Below are positions 1-8,200 of a stretch of 37,228 nt of DNA, in pieces. Made by a program: the position numbers and the translations under genes. The notes under the pieces are model-generated. The model was not told the DNA's origin, did no database searches, and worked only from the letters and a program-made list of their open reading frames with translations. Where the stretch lies: positions 1 through 37,228 of the forward strand of contig JAHDYP010000054.1 of assembly GCA_023383055.1 (NCBI GenBank), read 5' to 3'. The stretch comes from Verrucomicrobiota bacterium. GTDB lineage: Bacteria > Verrucomicrobiota > Verrucomicrobiia > Limisphaerales > JAHDYP01. Within the stretch, counting starts at the first letter, position 1. The number at the start of each line of letters is the position of its first letter.

Positions 1-76
1 GCAGGATCTCGCCCAGCAACCCCCGGCGCAATGCGTCCGGTTTCAGGAGGATCAAAGTCCGCTCGCAATCGTTCAT
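1..76 (-). CDS. ndk: Nucleoside diphosphate kinase, N-terminal fragment cut by the window edge
   Basis: Only the first 25 codons lie in the window; the gene continues past base 1. The translation reads MNDCERTLILLKPDALRRGL and then LGEIL, which matches the first strand and helix of nucleoside diphosphate kinase (ERTLxxxKPD, then RGLxGEI). The family moves the gamma-phosphate from ATP to other NDPs through a phosphohistidine that lies outside this fragment. I chose the ATG at 76. An in-frame ATG at 181 would add 35 residues of non-family sequence overlapping a repeat arm. No clear Shine-Dalgarno sequence is visible before 76. The identification rests on a short but characteristic stretch. Confidence 0.8.
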   Translation of the reverse strand, partial: MNDCERTLILLKPDALRRGLLGEIL

Positions 77-170
77 AAAGTCTTGATCGGCGCCGACCAG
101 GGCGCGACGCGCCGGATTGTAGGGCGCCACCCAACCACAGCAAGGGTCAAGTCGGGACGGGCAAGTCGCA

Positions 171-225
171 GCAATTCGCATTATGGTACCCCATGATCAC
201 GCAGGCGCCAAGCTTGCCAAGGGGA
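171..225 (+). repeat. Solo arm of an interspersed repeat, upstream of ndk
   Basis: These 55 bases match bases 16305-16359 at 48 of 55 positions. The shared core is CACGCAGGCGCCAAGC. In the other copy this sequence is the left arm of an element with inverted ends; here no right arm is visible, so it looks like a half copy or a decayed remnant. It lies in the 77-242 gap between the membrane phosphatase gene and ndk, where it may form part of the ndk leader. I see no other gene in that gap. Confidence 0.75.
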
Positions 226-242
226 AGCCCGCCCCGGGCGGG

Positions 243-2237
243 TCAGACCGGATAGCCCTGCCGCGCTTTCGCGATTCGATGGAGCACCGGCGAAAGCAGC
301 GAATGCAACGTCACCGCGGAGTTGGCGTAATCCTTGCCGTGCGCGCTCCGGTTGAGCAGTGGTATCCGGTCGGCCGACCGGTCGCACAACTGGGCCAGGA
401 ACAGTTCGTTGAAGACCTTGGGGCCGTTCCAGACAAAACTCACGTCGCCGGGTGAAAGCTCGTGGGCTCGATAATTGGCCCGGTCGATGTGGATCAGGTA
501 GCCCGGATCGTTGCGGGTGATGGCCAGCACCAGTCGCAGGCGCTTCTGGAGCTGGTAGGGAGGAAGATCGCCCGGGAAAAACCCGCGCATCAGCTTTCCG
601 GCCAGCGCGATGGTGGCCGCGGGAATGGTGGTCGTGGTGAGGATGGGGAGCAACACCTGCTCCAGCACGGCATGAACCTGGTCCAGGACCGCGCCGATGG
701 TGACCGGGTCGCAATAGGGATCGGGCAGATTGTCTTGTCCCTTGAAGCGCGCGGGATCCAGCGAGGTGAATAACAGGATCTTGTCCGATGCTTCCGGAGC
801 GGGCTCGAGCCGGTTCAAGCGCAGAACCAGGTACAAGGCCGTGGGCACGTCGGCCGCCAACACCAGATGGGCCGTTTGGAGCGCTTCGTCGGTGATGGCC
901 TGCGGGCGCGCCGGGGTGGAACGGATGCCCCGGGCCTTGAGCGCCGCGGCGAGCTGAGTGCTGGCCCTGGCGACCGGCGCAATTCCGCCCGAGGCGACCG
1001 TGACGCTGCGTGTCAGTTGCTTAAGTTCCAGCAACGATCTCAGGGCGGCTTCCATCGCCGGGCTACGGTTGTGATTATGCTGGCAGGCGCAGAGGATTTG
1101 GATCGGCTGATCGCGACGGAGGACGGAGAGCAGGCGCGCGACCTGGTTTTCCGGAGGGGGCCCCGCGGGAACGGGCGTTCGCGAGCGCAGCACAGCCAGG
1201 AAGGCCTCGACGATGGATTGGTAGTGGGCGAGAGTGTCGGGGGTTCCGAGCTTGAGAATGCTTTCCAGCCCTCCCTGGGGGGGGAAGGTGCGGATCAGCG
1301 AGTCCAGATCCTTGAGCAGGGCTTCCGGGGAGACCGGTTCTTCACCTGCGAGGATTGAACCGATACGGTCCACCCGGCGGTTATTAAAAGCCGATACCGC
1401 CCCCAGCAGTCGAATGGTCCGTTGAAATCGCGGAGGATCGGTTCGCCACAACGCGTATAGATGCGATTGAACATTCAGATTGGTCTGTTGAGAGAAAACA
1501 AAACCGCCGCGGTTCCGCGCCATATGCGCCGTCCCATGCGCCAGCCAGTATGCCGCCAGCGCCAAGGGCAGCCGCAGCGAGGGCGAAACCGAGCCCGGTG
1601 TCATGAGGCCCGCGCCCACTGCGGCAAGGAAAGCGATCGCATGCAGGCCGGCCACTTCCTTCAGCAATCGCCGATAATCCCTCGAAATTCGGTTCTCCAG
1701 CGCCGGACTGCGGTCGATGCGCCGGGCGTCGATCCAGGGATGCAGCAGAAGCCAGATCAATGAAGGAACAAAGGAAAACACCAACAACCCGGCCAGGAGC
1801 ACAGGATCCCCGAGAAATTCCCGGGAGAGAAATATCTCGGCCATCGCCATCATCCCGGCCGGCCACGCGCGGTAGGCACAGAGGCCGGCCAACAACCCCA
1901 ACCCCAGCGTCACCCCCGCCGACTCGAGGTAGGGCCCCCACGTCCGCGTATAGCGTTCGCGGTCAGGGAAAAGACTCGATACGGGTGCGGAACCGGGCGC
2001 CGCCGCGGCGGGCGGCGCCTCGAAAGCTGGCGATCGAATGGGACCGGAGACAGATGTCACGATGCGTTGGTTGGTTCGATCATACACCGGCAGCTCCTGT
2101 CCCGCGGGCAGGAGTCGGCGTTTTTCCGTGTATAGACACTGCCCGACCCAAAGTGGCATTTCAACGGGAAACCCGGGCGGCGCCGAGACTGCCGGCCGCC
2201 GCGATCGCTCCGACGTTAATTCGGTTCGATCCGCCAT
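243..2237 (-). CDS. Membrane protein with a C-terminal-half LMW protein-tyrosine-phosphatase-like domain
   Basis: 664 residues from the ATG at 2237. After a proline/alanine-rich N-terminus come about four hydrophobic segments (roughly 104-123, 145-167, 197-213, 222-238). Residues ~378-533 look like a low-molecular-weight phosphatase: a CX5RS loop (C385 to R391-S392, CQHNHNRSP) and a late DPY motif (LPDPYCDP, D506) in the right order and spacing. The loop is unusual, with HNHN where classical members have GNxC. Residues ~540-664 are not recognised. The family removes phosphate from tyrosine or arginine; this domain probably faces the cytoplasm, but its substrate is unknown. An alternative ATG at 2159 would remove 26 residues without changing any domain. 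The divergent epimerase gene starts only 45 bases away, so their promoters must be compact or overlapping. Confidence 0.72.
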   Translation of the reverse strand: MADRTELTSERSRRPAVSAPPGFPVEMPLWVGQCLYTEKRRLLPAGQELPVYDRTNQRIVTSVSGPIRSPAFEAPPAAAAPGSAPVSSLFPDRERYTRTWGPYLESAGVTLGLGLLAGLCAYRAWPAGMMAMAEIFLSREFLGDPVLLAGLLVFSFVPSLIWLLLHPWIDARRIDRSPALENRISRDYRRLLKEVAGLHAIAFLAAVGAGLMTPGSVSPSLRLPLALAAYWLAHGTAHMARNRGGFVFSQQTNLNVQSHLYALWRTDPPRFQRTIRLLGAVSAFNNRRVDRIGSILAGEEPVSPEALLKDLDSLIRTFPPQGGLESILKLGTPDTLAHYQSIVEAFLAVLRSRTPVPAGPPPENQVARLLSVLRRDQPIQILCACQHNHNRSPAMEAALRSLLELKQLTRSVTVASGGIAPVARASTQLAAALKARGIRSTPARPQAITDEALQTAHLVLAADVPTALYLVLRLNRLEPAPEASDKILLFTSLDPARFKGQDNLPDPYCDPVTIGAVLDQVHAVLEQVLLPILTTTTIPAATIALAGKLMRGFFPGDLPPYQLQKRLRLVLAITRNDPGYLIHIDRANYRAHELSPGDVSFVWNGPKVFNELFLAQLCDRSADRIPLLNRSAHGKDYANSAVTLHSLLSPVLHRIAKARQGYPV

Positions 2238-2282
2238 GAAATCCGCTTCCGAATGGTCCCGGCTGTGGTTACGCTCCGCGCC

Positions 2283-3242
2283 ATGAACATCCTGGTCACG
2301 GGTGGAGCCGGTTTCATCGGGTCGCATGTCTGCGAGCGTTTGCTCCAGGAGGGACATGCGGTATGGGCTTATGACGATCTCAATGACTTTTACGATCCCC
2401 AGATCAAACGCGGCGCCTTGCGCCAGCTGCAAGCGATGGCCCGCCCGTTCACGTTCGTGTTCGGCGATTTGACGGACCGGCCCGCGGTGGACGAACTTTT
2501 TGCCGGCGCCAGCTTCGATCAGGTGATTCACCTCGCCGCCCGGGCCGGGGTGCGACCGAGCCTCCAGGAACCGGCGCTTTACCAGCGCGTCAATGTCGAG
2601 GGCACGGTCAATGTGCTGGAAGCCGCCCGCCGGCGCGGCGTCAAGAAGATCACCATCGCGTCCTCTTCCTCCGTGTATGGAGTGAACTCGAAGGTGCCGT
2701 TCTCGGAAACCGATCCGATCTTCAATGCCATCTCGCCGTATGCCGCCAGCAAACTCGCCGACGAAGCCCTTGGCCATGTTTATCATCATGTTTACGGTAT
2801 GGACATTGCCATGCTCCGCTTCTTTACCGTGTACGGTCCCCGCCAGCGTCCGGATCTTGCCATCCACAAATTCGCGAAGCTGATCGCCGCCGGCAAGCCG
2901 ATCCCGGTTTTTGGCGATGGCTCGACCGCCCGCGATTACACGTACGTCACCGACACGGTCGACGGGGTGATCGCCTGCACCCGGCAGGAGTTCGGTTTCG
3001 AGATCTTCAACCTTGGGGAATCCCAGACCGTGACGCTGGCGCGGTTGATCGAGCTGCTCGAACAACATCTCGGCCGGAAGGCCATCATTGACCGGCAGCC
3101 GGTCCAGCCGGGCGATGTGCCGATCACTTACGCGGACATCACCAAAGCCCGGGAGCGGCTCGGCTATCGCCCCGGCGTGAAGATCGACGAAGGCATACCG
3201 CGCTTTGTCGAGTGGTTTCGCCGGCAAGCCGCCGCGGGCTGA
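2283..3242 (+). CDS. NAD-dependent epimerase, UDP-glucuronate 4-epimerase type
   Basis: 319 residues, an extended short-chain dehydrogenase. The NAD-binding motif GGAGFIG spans residues 7-13, the SSSSVYG strand ends near 133, and the catalytic pair is Y153/K157 (SPYAASK). The NDFYDP motif near 34-39, GVRPS at 89-93 and RFFTVYGPRQRPD at 179-191 are typical of enzymes that interconvert UDP-glucuronate and UDP-galacturonate for polysaccharide synthesis. The start at 2283 places the Rossmann strand directly at the N-terminus; an upstream in-frame ATG at 2253 would add ten residues with no family match. No glycosyltransferase or other surface-polysaccharide gene is adjacent, so the pathway context is missing. 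The exact sugar substrate is inferred from motif resemblance. Confidence 0.85.
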   Translation: MNILVTGGAGFIGSHVCERLLQEGHAVWAYDDLNDFYDPQIKRGALRQLQAMARPFTFVFGDLTDRPAVDELFAGASFDQVIHLAARAGVRPSLQEPALYQRVNVEGTVNVLEAARRRGVKKITIASSSSVYGVNSKVPFSETDPIFNAISPYAASKLADEALGHVYHHVYGMDIAMLRFFTVYGPRQRPDLAIHKFAKLIAAGKPIPVFGDGSTARDYTYVTDTVDGVIACTRQEFGFEIFNLGESQTVTLARLIELLEQHLGRKAIIDRQPVQPGDVPITYADITKARERLGYRPGVKIDEGIPRFVEWFRRQAAAG

Positions 3243-3280
3243 CAGCCCCGGCGGCGGAGGGCGGAGCGGCCGGCGGCCGG

Positions 3281-4738
3281 TTACGAAACGGCCATCGAGA
3301 GCAGGAACTCGATGTTGCTGCCGGTCTTCTTGAGCTTGCCCAGGAGCAGTTCCATGGCCTCGACCGGCGGCACGCCGGTGAGTGCCCGGCGGAGCATGAC
3401 CACCCGCGAACACTCGTCCGGATGATAAAGCAGCTCTTCTTTGCGGGTGCCGGAGCGCTCGATGTTGATCGACGGGAAGATCCGCCGGTCCACGAGGGCG
3501 CGATCCAGGTGGACCTCCATGTTGCCGGTGCCTTTGAACTCCTCGAAGATGACTTCGTCCATGCGCGAGCCGGTATCCACGAGGGCCGTGGCCAGGATGG
3601 TCAGCGAGCCGCCCTCCTCGATATTCCGCGCGGCGCCAAAAAACCGCTTCGGCTTGTGCAGGGCGTTGGCGTCGACACCGCCCGAGAGGATTTTGCCCGA
3701 GTGCGGCTGCACGGTGTTGTAAGCGCGGGCGAGGCGGGTGATGGAATCGAGCAGGATCACCACATCCTTTTTGTGTTCGACCATGCGGCGGGCCTTTTCG
3801 ATGACCATCTCCGCCACCTGAACGTGGCGTTCGGGCGGTTCGTCGAAGGTGGAGCTGACCACTTCCGCCGGCCGGCAGGTACGTTCCATGTCGGTGACTT
3901 CCTCGGGACGTTCGTCGATGAGCAGGATGAAGAGGTAGACCTCCGGATTGTTCTTGATGATCGCGTTGGCGACGTTCTGCAGGAGGACGGTCTTGCCGGT
4001 CCTGGGGGGTGCGACGATCAAGCCGCGGGTTCCTTTGCCGATGGGGCAGACCAGATCCAGCACCCGGGCGGACAGCTCGGCCGGCCCGGTCTCGAGCAGG
4101 AACCGGCGATTGGGAAACAGGGGGGTGAGATTGTCGAAGTGCGTCTTGTCCTTGGCGCGATCCGGATCCTCATGGCCCACCGCCTCGACCTTGAGCAGGG
4201 CGAAGAAACGCTCCTTTTCCTTGGGTGGCCGGATTTGGCCCGACACCACATCGCCGGTCTGCAGGTCGAACCGGCGGATTTGCGAGGGCGAAACGTAGAT
4301 GTCCTCGGGGCAGGGCAGGTAATTGAAGCTTTGCGACCGGAGGAAGCCGAATCCTTCCGGGAGGATTTCCAGGACGCCTTCGGCGAAGAGGATGCCGCTG
4401 CGCTGGGCGTTCTTCTGGAGGATCTGGAAGATGACCTCTTGTTTGCGCATCGTGCCGAAGTTTTCGATCTCCATCTCCTTGGCCATCTGATTCAGCTCGG
4501 ACATGGTCATCGCCTGGAGCCGGCTGATGTTGACCGCTGGCGGCGCCTCAGACGGGGTGGACCCTTCGGTGGCGGAGACATCGACCCGTTCGGCGGCCGG
4601 CATTTCATCCGGTGTCTCCAGCGGCAGTTCGGCGGCTTCGGGCACGCCGCCCCGGGGCCGTGCGAACAAGCCGGGTTGGTTACCGCCCTTGCGCGGTTTG
4701 GACTTGGCTTTGGGGGATTTCTTGGCTGCTCTTGGCAT
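3281..4738 (-). CDS. rho: Transcription termination factor Rho
   Basis: 485 residues, the hexameric RNA helicase that releases transcripts from RNA polymerase. A basic, low-complexity N-terminus (1-70) precedes the Rho N-terminal domain ([20 protein letters not shown] from 74), the cold-shock-like RNA-binding domain (GFGFLRS at 129-135, then [12 protein letters not shown]) and the ATPase core. The Walker A motif APPRTGKT spans 243-250, and the Walker B strand [16 protein letters not shown] follows about 80 residues later. The end [10 protein letters not shown] is the usual Rho C-terminus. Length and domain order are normal except for the lysine- and proline-rich tail. It lies 154 bases downstream of the SHMT fusion gene on the same strand and converges on the epimerase gene with 38 bases between them. 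Confidence 0.97.
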   Translation of the reverse strand: MPRAAKKSPKAKSKPRKGGNQPGLFARPRGGVPEAAELPLETPDEMPAAERVDVSATEGSTPSEAPPAVNISRLQAMTMSELNQMAKEMEIENFGTMRKQEVIFQILQKNAQRSGILFAEGVLEILPEGFGFLRSQSFNYLPCPEDIYVSPSQIRRFDLQTGDVVSGQIRPPKEKERFFALLKVEAVGHEDPDRAKDKTHFDNLTPLFPNRRFLLETGPAELSARVLDLVCPIGKGTRGLIVAPPRTGKTVLLQNVANAIIKNNPEVYLFILLIDERPEEVTDMERTCRPAEVVSSTFDEPPERHVQVAEMVIEKARRMVEHKKDVVILLDSITRLARAYNTVQPHSGKILSGGVDANALHKPKRFFGAARNIEEGGSLTILATALVDTGSRMDEVIFEEFKGTGNMEVHLDRALVDRRIFPSINIERSGTRKEELLYHPDECSRVVMLRRALTGVPPVEAMELLLGKLKKTGSNIEFLLSMAVS

Positions 4739-4745
4739 AATCAGA

Positions 4746-4751
4746 AGTATA
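4746..4751 (-). promoter_or_regulatory. Candidate -10 element (TATACT) directly before rho
   Basis: On the minus strand, TATACT ends seven bases before the rho ATG, and there is no Shine-Dalgarno sequence between them. If it is a functional -10 box, transcription would begin at or very near the A of the start codon, giving a leaderless rho mRNA. No good TTGACA-like -35 box is visible at the expected distance. This is a weak, position-based call. Confidence 0.3.
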
Positions 4752-4793
4752 ATTTGTGTATCACGCCAGCCTCCCTGCGGAAGAAAGGACTTT

Positions 4794-4809
4794 CAGCCCA
4801 CAAGGGCTG
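4794..4809 (-). terminator. Hairpin between the SHMT fusion gene and rho
   Basis: CAGCCC (4794-4799) and GGGCTG (4804-4809) form a perfect six-base-pair stem with a four-base loop, about 85 bases after the stop of the fusion gene. On the minus strand the bases that follow are AAAGTCCTTTCTT, so the U-tract is interrupted. It could be a weak intrinsic terminator or an attenuator ahead of rho. The rest of the 4739-4892 gap shows no gene and no tRNA. Confidence 0.4.
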
Positions 4810-4892
4810 GATCATCAAAAGTAGTGACTGATACCGGTGTCGCTCGCTGTGAGACGGTCATTTGCTTCGACCGCCGGGTGCCTGACTCGAGG

Positions 4893-7061
4893 TCAGTACG
4901 GCAAAGGGAATCTAGCGGTTAATTCCCGGACACGTTGGCGCACGACTTTCACTGCGTCAACATTTTTAATGTCGAGCAAAACCTCGCTGATCATGTCGGC
5001 GATCGCCGCCATTTCCGCCTCGCCCATGCCGCGCGTGGTAACCGCCGGAGTTCCCAGCCGGATCCCGCTTGCCTGAAACGGCGAGCGCGTTTCGAAGGGG
5101 ATGGTATTCTTGTTCACGGTGAGCCCCGCTTGGTCGAGCACGAGCTGGCAATCCTTGCCGGTCAGGCCCCGGGTGCCGACATCGACCAGCATGAGGTGAT
5201 TGTCCGTGCCGCCGCTGACCAGGCGGAAGCCGTTTCGTTTGAGGCCTTCCGCGAGGGCGGCGGCGTTGCGGACCACCTGCTGTTGATAGTGCTGGAACGA
5301 TCCCTGGAGCGCTTCCTGGAAGCAGACGGCCTTGGCGGCGATCACGTGCATGAGCGGTCCGCCCTGGATGCCGGGAAACACCTGCGAATCGATCTCTTTC
5401 GCGTACTTTTCCCGGCACAGAATCAACCCTCCGCGCGGCCCCCGCAGCGTCTTGTGCGTGGTCGTCGTCACGAAGTCCGCATGCTCCATCGGGCTGGGGT
5501 GCAACCCCGCCGCCACCAACCCCGCAATATGGGCAATGTCCGCCAGCATCAGCGCCCCCACTTCCCGCGCAATCTCCCCCAGCCGCTGAAAATCGATGAT
5601 CCGCGGGTAGGCGCTGGCGCCGACGGTGATCATGCGGGGCCGGTGTTCCCGGGCCAGTTGCGCCAGGCCGTCGTAATCGATCCGCTCGTCGTCGCGCCGC
5701 ACGCCATAATGGACGATCTCGAAGAACTTGCCCGAGAAATTCGCGCGGTTGCCATGGGTCAAATGCCCGCCATGACTCAGGTCCATCGTCAGCATCCGGT
5801 CGCCCGGCTTCAGGAACGCGAAATAGACCGCCATGTTGGCGCCGCTGCCGGAATGGGGCTGGACGTTGGCGTGCTCGGCGCCGAACAGGCGTTTCGCGCG
5901 ATCGATCGCGAGTTGCTCCACCGTGTCGACATGTTCGCAGCCGCCGTACCAGCGTTTCCGCGGATAGCCTTCGGCGTATTTGTTGGTCAGGACCGAGCCC
6001 TGGGCCTGCATGACGGCGTGGCTGGTGAAGTTCTCGCTGGCGATCAGTTCGAGGTGTTCCTGCTGCCGCAAACGCTCGCGTGAGATCGCCTCCGCCACGT
6101 CCGGGTCGGTGCCCGGCAAGGATCGTTTCCCCGGCGGCACCGTTTCGAGCTTGGCGACCCGCTGCTGGTGTCTGCCTCCGGCGAACTGGGCCTGGAGAAA
6201 GGCGTCCAGCACCGCGATCGCCTGGTCTTGGGTGATGAACCGCCCCCCCAGACAGAGCACGTTCGCGTTGTTATGCTGGCGCGCGAGCATCGCCGTCGTC
6301 GGCTCATAGGCCACCGCCGCGCGGACGCCCGGAATCTTGTTGGCGGCGATGCTCATCCCGATGCCGGTGCCGCAGATCAAGATCCCCAGATCCTGTTCTC
6401 CGGCGGCCACGCTGCGGCCGACTGGCTGGGCGTAATCGGGGTAATCCGCCGATTCAGCCGAGTGGACCCCCAGATCGGTGAACGGCAGGCCGCGCTGGGT
6501 GAGATTCGCTTTCAAGGCCTCCTTCAGTGGATAGCCGGCGTGATCCGATCCCAGGACCAGGCGAAGCGGCTTGGGGGTGGAGGCCGGTTCCTCGAGGTTG
6601 GCGGTGGTTTGGTCCACGAATTTAAGGAGCGAGGCGATGCCCTGTTCGATCTGATCGCGGCAGCTGCGATAGACCTCGTAGGAACCGCCGATCGGATCCG
6701 GAATGTCTTTCTCGTACGGTTCCAGCGTGTCGTCAAACTCCCGCAGCAGGAAGGTCTTCTCCGCCGCCTGGGGATACAACAGGATGATGGCGTCCACGTG
6801 CCCGCGGGTCATCCCGAATATCAGGGTGGCTTCGCGCACCAATTCCGCCGTCAACATCTGACTCCGGATCTGGCCGATCTCGATGCCCAGTTCCTTCATC
6901 ACCCGGACCGCGTTCGAGCTCGGCGCTTGGCCGTCCATGGCGCCCACTCCCGCCGATTTGACCTCGATGCCCGACCGGTCGGCCAGCGCCAGACGCGTCA
7001 ATCCTTCGGCCATCGGGCTGCGGCACACGTTCCCCGTGCATACAAACAAAATGGTTTTCAT
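4893..7061 (-). CDS. rpiB-glyA: Three-domain fusion: LMW phosphatase + ribose-5-phosphate isomerase B + serine hydroxymethyltransferase
   Basis: One uninterrupted 722-residue frame holds three complete enzymes. Residues 1-~150 are an LMW phosphatase: the CX5RS loop is C8 to R14-S15 (CTGNVCRS), with general acid D122 in IPDP. Residues ~165-295 are Rpi[11 protein letters not shown] (171-180), the [14 protein letters not shown] loop with C230, [14 protein letters not shown] (261-274). Residues ~318-722 are SHMT, which makes glycine and methylene-THF from serine: LELIASENF near 337-345, and the PLP lysine K537 in [14 protein letters not shown]. All catalytic residues I can place are present. The gene order phosphatase, rpiB, glyA occurs as separate neighbouring genes in Bacillus (ywlE, ywlF, glyA), so this looks like fusion of a conserved neighbourhood. 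No strong internal start precedes the second or third domain. PurD, which consumes glycine, is encoded upstream on the same strand. Confidence 0.95.
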   Translation of the reverse strand: MKTILFVCTGNVCRSPMAEGLTRLALADRSGIEVKSAGVGAMDGQAPSSNAVRVMKELGIEIGQIRSQMLTAELVREATLIFGMTRGHVDAIILLYPQAAEKTFLLREFDDTLEPYEKDIPDPIGGSYEVYRSCRDQIEQGIASLLKFVDQTTANLEEPASTPKPLRLVLGSDHAGYPLKEALKANLTQRGLPFTDLGVHSAESADYPDYAQPVGRSVAAGEQDLGILICGTGIGMSIAANKIPGVRAAVAYEPTTAMLARQHNNANVLCLGGRFITQDQAIAVLDAFLQAQFAGGRHQQRVAKLETVPPGKRSLPGTDPDVAEAISRERLRQQEHLELIASENFTSHAVMQAQGSVLTNKYAEGYPRKRWYGGCEHVDTVEQLAIDRAKRLFGAEHANVQPHSGSGANMAVYFAFLKPGDRMLTMDLSHGGHLTHGNRANFSGKFFEIVHYGVRRDDERIDYDGLAQLAREHRPRMITVGASAYPRIIDFQRLGEIAREVGALMLADIAHIAGLVAAGLHPSPMEHADFVTTTTHKTLRGPRGGLILCREKYAKEIDSQVFPGIQGGPLMHVIAAKAVCFQEALQGSFQHYQQQVVRNAAALAEGLKRNGFRLVSGGTDNHLMLVDVGTRGLTGKDCQLVLDQAGLTVNKNTIPFETRSPFQASGIRLGTPAVTTRGMGEAEMAAIADMISEVLLDIKNVDAVKVVRQRVRELTARFPLPY

Positions 7062-7117
7062 GCCTACTGCGAGCGCTCAACTTGGATTTCGGACCGCAAA
7101 AGTCAAGTTCTGTACCC

Positions 7118-8149
7118 TCACTCGGCGGCGGCGGCCGAGGGTCCCACAATTGTTATGCCTTTGAGGATATCCAACGCCTGCAGCAAAACCGGATCGCGCA
7201 ATTCAGTCAGCTCGGCGACCGCACCCTGCCCCGGCGCCGGAGTGGGCATCGTGAAGGGCGGGGAGGTGTCGCCCTCGCGCCGTCGGCGGACCAATTCGGC
7301 CTCCGTCATTCGCGGGCGACTTGACCGGACGGCATCGCCCGGCAACGTCACGAAAGGGTCGGCATAGACCACCCGTTCCTGGGCGATCGGCATCCGGGTC
7401 TCAATGTCGGGCTTCACGCCGCCCTTCAAGCTCTGTCCCTTTCCGGTCTCGACGGGGGTCGCGGCGACCCGCAAGGTGCGCCCTTCCAGCGGGAATTCCC
7501 GGTAGACGTAAGCCTGTCCCGAGGTCGGGCTGCCGATGACCAGCGCCGTGCCGCTCTCGCGCAGCGCCGCCGCCATGGCCTCCGCCGCGCCCCCGGTCTC
7601 GCTATTCACCAGGACTGCCAGTGGAAGAAACGATTCCGCCTTGCCCGTGGACCGCATGACCGTGTCGGCCCAGGTCAGCAGCGGCTTTTCGCCCCGCACG
7701 AACAGGTCCGCCGCCTGCGCGGCGGCCGGGTAATCCTGGCCGCCCGCAAAGCGCAGGTCCAAAACCAAGGCATTGAGCCGATTGGTGCTGCGCAACGCGG
7801 TCCAGTGCGATGCGAGTTCCTCGGGCAACCCGGGACCCACTTCCGCCACCCGCAAATAGCCGATCGTCTCCTCATGCACCCCGGTCCGGGTGATGAGCGG
7901 TTTCGCATCCGGGGCCGGCGTGTTGGAGGAGACCAGCTCCACCCGGGGCTGGAAGCGGGCGATCAACCCTTCGACCAGCGCGTCGTTCAGCTCCGGTTCG
8001 GTCACGTCCGGCAGGTGGGTCCGAATCAATTGCAGCACTTCCTGGAACGGGGGGTGATCCGGCTCCGCGGCAGTCAGCCCCGGGCCGATTCCCTGTGCCA
8101 GCCCGGCCAGGCAGAACATCGCCGCAATTCTTCGCATCCGTTGGTTCAT
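7118..8149 (-). CDS. S41 (C-terminal-processing protease)-like exported protein lacking catalytic residues
   Basis: 343 residues from the ATG at 8149; an in-frame GTG at 8161 would add four. A signal peptide is visible (RMRRIAAMFCLAGLAQGIGPG, ending near TAAEPD), so it is probably periplasmic. The middle follows the S41 core: ALVLDLRFAGGQ, LAVLVNSETGGAAEA, then ALVIGSPTSGQAY. Active members have NxxSASASE with the nucleophile at the third position of SAS, and a TxGK lysine; here those positions are G and Q. No PDZ domain is visible. I infer a non-proteolytic, perhaps peptide-binding, member. It sits between purD (51-base gap) and the SHMT fusion gene (56-base gap) on the same strand, so the three may be co-transcribed, but I see no functional link. 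Confidence 0.72.
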   Translation of the reverse strand: MNQRMRRIAAMFCLAGLAQGIGPGLTAAEPDHPPFQEVLQLIRTHLPDVTEPELNDALVEGLIARFQPRVELVSSNTPAPDAKPLITRTGVHEETIGYLRVAEVGPGLPEELASHWTALRSTNRLNALVLDLRFAGGQDYPAAAQAADLFVRGEKPLLTWADTVMRSTGKAESFLPLAVLVNSETGGAAEAMAAALRESGTALVIGSPTSGQAYVYREFPLEGRTLRVAATPVETGKGQSLKGGVKPDIETRMPIAQERVVYADPFVTLPGDAVRSSRPRMTEAELVRRRREGDTSPPFTMPTPAPGQGAVAELTELRDPVLLQALDILKGITIVGPSAAAAE

Positions 8150-8200
8150 GATATGTTTCACAATCCGTGATGTCGTCGCGCGCCGAGGCCGCCTCTGGCG

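Noticed and set aside
2238..3413. N-terminal extension of the membrane phosphatase through the epimerase gene
   Set aside because: The frame is open, but this part is antisense to a well-conserved epimerase; the real start is at 2237 or 2159.
3212..4831. Long open frame (539 codons) on the plus strand opposite rho
   Set aside because: It is the antisense of a certain rho gene, and its protein has no recognisable domain. High GC content produces such frames.
4810..4892. Possible tRNA or small RNA downstream of the SHMT fusion gene
   Set aside because: No cloverleaf, T-loop GTTCGA motif or CCA end could be formed.
4935..6083. 382-codon plus-strand frame opposite the SHMT part of the fusion
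   Set aside because: Antisense to a fully conserved enzyme; the translation is low-complexity H/R/Q-rich sequence.
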